This document shows, piece by piece, positions 32,725 to 35,043 of a stretch of 35,043 nt of DNA. The notes under the pieces are model-generated. The model had not been told where the DNA came from. It ran no database searches and saw only the letters and a list, made by a program, of their open reading frames with translations. The stretch comes from Alphaproteobacteria bacterium. Its GTDB lineage: Bacteria > Pseudomonadota > Alphaproteobacteria > UBA6615. Made by a program: the position numbers and the translations under genes. The stretch covers positions 1 through 35,043 of the forward strand of contig QIGO01000071.1 in the NCBI GenBank assembly GCA_003230015.1, given 5' to 3'. Numbering within the stretch: the first letter of the stretch is position 1; every line of letters begins with the position of its first letter.

Positions 32725-33819
32725 ATGGCGAGCGTATCGATCCGCAAAGTCTATAAATCCTATGGCAAGGTGCAAGTAATCCACGGCCTGGATCTGGAGA
32801 TCGCCCATAACGAGTTCGTGGTGCTTATCGGTCCGTCGGGGTGCGGCAAGTCGACGATGCTGCGCATGATCGCCGGGCTGGAGGATATTACCGGCGGGGA
32901 AATTCACATTGGCGAGCGCGTGGTCAACAATGTGGAGCCGAAGAACCGGAATATCGCCATGGTGTTCCAGAATTACGCGCTCTATCCCCATATGACCGTG
33001 TTCAAGAATATTTCCTTCGGGCTGCGGGCGGCAAAATTGCCGAAACACGAGGTCGAGAAGAAGGTGGCCGAGGCGGCGCGCATTCTCGGCCTGGAGGATT
33101 TGCTGCTGCGGCGGCCATCGGAGCTTTCCGGCGGCCAGCGACAGCGGGTCTCCATGGGCCGGGCCATTGTGCGGGACCCGCAAGTGTTCCTGTTCGATGA
33201 ACCGCTGTCCAATTTGGACGCCACGCTGCGCCATCAAATGCGCACGGAAATCAAACTGCTGCACCAGAAGGTGGCGACGACGATCGTCTATGTCACCCAT
33301 GATCAGATCGAAGCGATGACCCTGGCGGACCGTATCGTCATCATGCGCGACGGCCATATTCAGCAAGTGGGCAAACCTGGTGAACTCTATCACAACCCCA
33401 AAAATACTTTCGTCGCCGGCTTCATCGGCAGCCCGAAGATGAATATGCTGCCCGGCGAAGCGCGTTCACATAACGGCGCCCCGCATCTCGCCTTGGGCGA
33501 GGATTTGCTGATCCCCTTGCCCGATCGCGGCGCTCACTTGCGCGAGGGGCAACGCGTGATCATGGGAATCCGCCCCGAGGATGTGGTCATGGTGAACGGC
33601 CAGGCGCCGGGGGCCAACTCGTGGCTGCATGACGCGCGCATCAATGTGGTGGAGCCGTTAGGCTCGGAATCCCTGCTTATCCTGGAATTGGGCGGGCAAA
33701 GTTTCACCGGCAAATGCGCCGGCCGGATCGAGCCGGCCGCCGGGACGACCGCCCAATTCGCGCTCAATCTAGAGAATATGCATCTGTTCGATCACGAGAG
33801 CGAACAGGCGATCAACTAG
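32725..33819 (+). CDS. ABC transporter ATP-binding protein (MalK/UgpC type), operon 2
   Basis: 364-residue ATPase, with Walker A GPSGCGKST (36-44), signature LSGGQRQRV (134-142), Walker B VFLFDEP (154-160) and switch His in VTHDQ, then a TOBE-like regulatory domain with GIRPEDV. AGGAG lies about nine bases before the ATG. It is the last gene of the operon. The lyase gene inserted before it is an unusual order. No clear terminator follows. Confidence 0.93.
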   Translation: MASVSIRKVYKSYGKVQVIHGLDLEIAHNEFVVLIGPSGCGKSTMLRMIAGLEDITGGEIHIGERVVNNVEPKNRNIAMVFQNYALYPHMTVFKNISFGLRAAKLPKHEVEKKVAEAARILGLEDLLLRRPSELSGGQRQRVSMGRAIVRDPQVFLFDEPLSNLDATLRHQMRTEIKLLHQKVATTIVYVTHDQIEAMTLADRIVIMRDGHIQQVGKPGELYHNPKNTFVAGFIGSPKMNMLPGEARSHNGAPHLALGEDLLIPLPDRGAHLREGQRVIMGIRPEDVVMVNGQAPGANSWLHDARINVVEPLGSESLLILELGGQSFTGKCAGRIEPAAGTTAQFALNLENMHLFDHESEQAIN

Positions 33820-33871
33820 ACCGCCCGCGGGTGGTAGGATCGGGTAGTGGGTTTACGACGGATGTCGGCTC

Positions 33872-33894
33872 AAATTATTAGATTTAATAAGTTT
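33872..33894. repeat. AT-rich palindrome downstream of ABC operon 2
   Basis: TTATTA (33875-33880) and TAATAA (33885-33890) are inverted around GATT, with two more pairs further out. The sequence TCAAATTATTA at its left (33870-33880) is identical to 27820-27830 minus the first base shift (both contain CAAATTATTA) beside the palindrome in front of the operon. It might be a second regulator site, a terminator-like hairpin, or part of the island edge. A 7-base direct repeat CTAAATT follows at 33908 and 33926. Confidence 0.35.
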
Positions 33895-33938
33895 AATGAT
33901 GGTCTTGCTAAATTTACTAAACCCTCTAAATTGGATGT

Positions 33939-35043
33939 ATGGATCGCCGACTGAACCCCTATGCACCTGGCGCCGGCTTGCAGCCCCCTGAGCTCGCTGG
34001 CCGAGACGCTCTTCTCGAAGACGCTACCATCGATATGGAGCGGGTCCTGAACCGGCGCCCGACCAGGGGCATGATGCTGCTTGGCTTGAGAGGCGTCGGC
34101 AAGACAGTATTATTGAACCGACTTTACGCAGAGGCAGATAAAATGGGCTTCGAAACTGCAAAGATCGAAGCACCAGAGGGTGGCGCATTGCCGGCGCTCC
34201 TAGCGCCTGAGCTTCGGCGGATCATATATAGCCTAGACATGAGGAAGGCGGCGGGGCGGAATTTGCGACAAGCCGTGTCCCTGCTCAGAAATTTCGCGAC
34301 GGCGTTCAAGGTGACGATCGGCGACGTCGACTTCGGAATAGCGCCAACGCGGGGCCAGGCTGACAGTGGAAACCTAGAGCAAGATCTACCACATCTTCTG
34401 ATCGCGGTGGCTGAGGCGGCCACCGAGCGCGATACGGCTATCGGAATATTCCTGGATGAAGTGCAATATCTCTCCAATATAGAACTTGCAGCGGTCGTGG
34501 TAGCATGTCACGAGCTTGCCCAGCGAAATCTGCCCCTCCTTTTCATTGGCGCAGGGTTGCCGCAGATTCCAGCGCTAGCCGGGAATGCCAAGTCATACGC
34601 CGAGCGCCTTTTCAACTATCCACAAGTCGATCAGCTGGATCCTGAGGCAGCGCGGTCAGCGCTTATCAAACCTGCAACCGGCGCCGGCGTACAGTTTTCC
34701 AACGACGCTGTCGCGGAAATCCTGCGAATTACCGAATGCTACCCCTATTTTATCCAAGAGTGGGGCTTTCACGTTTGGAATGCCGCCCCGTCTAGTCCGA
34801 TATCTGCCGAGTATGTCACGGAGGCGACACCGGCCATTATTGCCCATCTGGACGCCAACTTCTTCCGAGTGCGGTTCGATCGCCTTACTGTATTGCAGCA
34901 GAAGTATCTACGCGCGATGGCCGAACTCGGCCCCGGTCCCCACAAGACAGGAGATATTGCGGTAACCCTCGGAGTCGAGGCGACAGCAGTCGCCACTGTG
35001 CGACAACAATTGATCAGCAAGGGTATGGTGTGGAGCCAACGGC
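33939..35043 (+). CDS. AAA-type ATPase with C-terminal winged helix (3' end outside window)
   Basis: 368 codons are visible and open to the window end. Walker A is GLRGVGKT (49-56), Walker B is AIGIFLDEVQYL (167-178), and PLLFIGAGLPQIP (after about residue 198) carries the sensor region. The C-terminal visible part (HKTGDIAVTLGVEATAV, VRQQLISKGMVW) looks like a winged helix. The layout resembles STAND/AAA_16-type ATPases such as DNA-associated or signalling proteins; no partner gene is visible. Codons such as ATA, CTA and TTA are used more than in neighbouring genes, suggesting acquisition. The function is not assigned. Confidence 0.78.
   Translation, partial: MDRRLNPYAPGAGLQPPELAGRDALLEDATIDMERVLNRRPTRGMMLLGLRGVGKTVLLNRLYAEADKMGFETAKIEAPEGGALPALLAPELRRIIYSLDMRKAAGRNLRQAVSLLRNFATAFKVTIGDVDFGIAPTRGQADSGNLEQDLPHLLIAVAEAATERDTAIGIFLDEVQYLSNIELAAVVVACHELAQRNLPLLFIGAGLPQIPALAGNAKSYAERLFNYPQVDQLDPEAARSALIKPATGAGVQFSNDAVAEILRITECYPYFIQEWGFHVWNAAPSSPISAEYVTEATPAIIAHLDANFFRVRFDRLTVLQQKYLRAMAELGPGPHKTGDIAVTLGVEATAVATVRQQLISKGMVWSQR

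Noticed and set aside
33824-33839. GC-rich near-palindrome after the operon 2 ATPase as a terminator
   Set aside because: The stem is short (about six pairs with a wobble and a CGCG loop) and no T-run follows, so termination is not supported.
33908-33932. CTAAATT direct repeats as an attachment site
   Set aside because: Only 7 bases long, 18 bases apart, with no integrase or matching copy at another boundary in the window.

Overview
The window is about 35 kb of GC-rich DNA. The protein families, the dense same-strand operons with ATGA/GTGA overlaps, and the gene content point to an alphaproteobacterium, most likely of the Rhodospirillales or a neighbouring marine group. The taxonomic placement is inference. 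No rRNA, tRNA, CRISPR array, insertion sequence or integrase was seen.

Region 1 (1-6755, + strand) is a cation/proton antiporter operon of the Mrp (Mnh) type, entered inside mnhF. Its order is F, G, an MbhD/MbhE-like fusion (equivalent to the C-terminal part of MrpA), B, C, an MrpD-type subunit, a NuoL/MrpA-type subunit, a small two-helix membrane protein, and a third antiporter-type subunit. The large MrpA protein is therefore split, and there are three antiporter-type subunits instead of two.

Region 2 (6760-14725) is an envelope or lipid modification neighbourhood: three class I SAM methyltransferases, a membrane-anchored sulfatase/phosphoglycerol-transferase-like enzyme, a CDP-alcohol phosphatidyltransferase, a GT4 glycosyltransferase and an SLC13-type permease with RCK_C domains. 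The product of this set is not known.

Region 3 (14726-22116) is a first CUT1-type ABC importer operon: binding protein, two permeases, ATPase, and a glycerophosphodiester phosphodiesterase (GDPD), as in ugpBAECQ. Facing it on the minus strand are a class II aldolase and a second, divergent GDPD-like protein. The second permease carries an unusual extra pair of membrane segments.

Region 4 (22263-23929) holds a small cupin gene, a decayed remnant in which a frameshifted Tat-lipoprotein ferritin-like gene runs into a truncated cytochrome c, and a secreted DUF4412-like protein.

Region 5 (24016-33819) is the most interesting part. A ROK-family repressor and a large three-part PIG-L deacetylase (minus strand) diverge from a second CUT1 importer operon: binding protein, two permeases, an argininosuccinate-lyase-family enzyme and an ATPase. 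The roughly 265-bp divergent region contains back-to-back promoter-like elements with overlapping -35 hexamers and two different palindromes, one in each promoter spacer. I read this as a self-contained, ROK-controlled uptake and catabolism system for an N-acylated, possibly amino-sugar-containing compound that is cleaved by deacylation and a C-N lyase step. The substrate is unknown.

Region 6 (33820-35043) begins with an abrupt AT-rich stretch and continues into a AAA-type ATPase with a winged-helix tail, cut by the window end. Its codon choice differs from the rest, which suggests the edge of an acquired segment.
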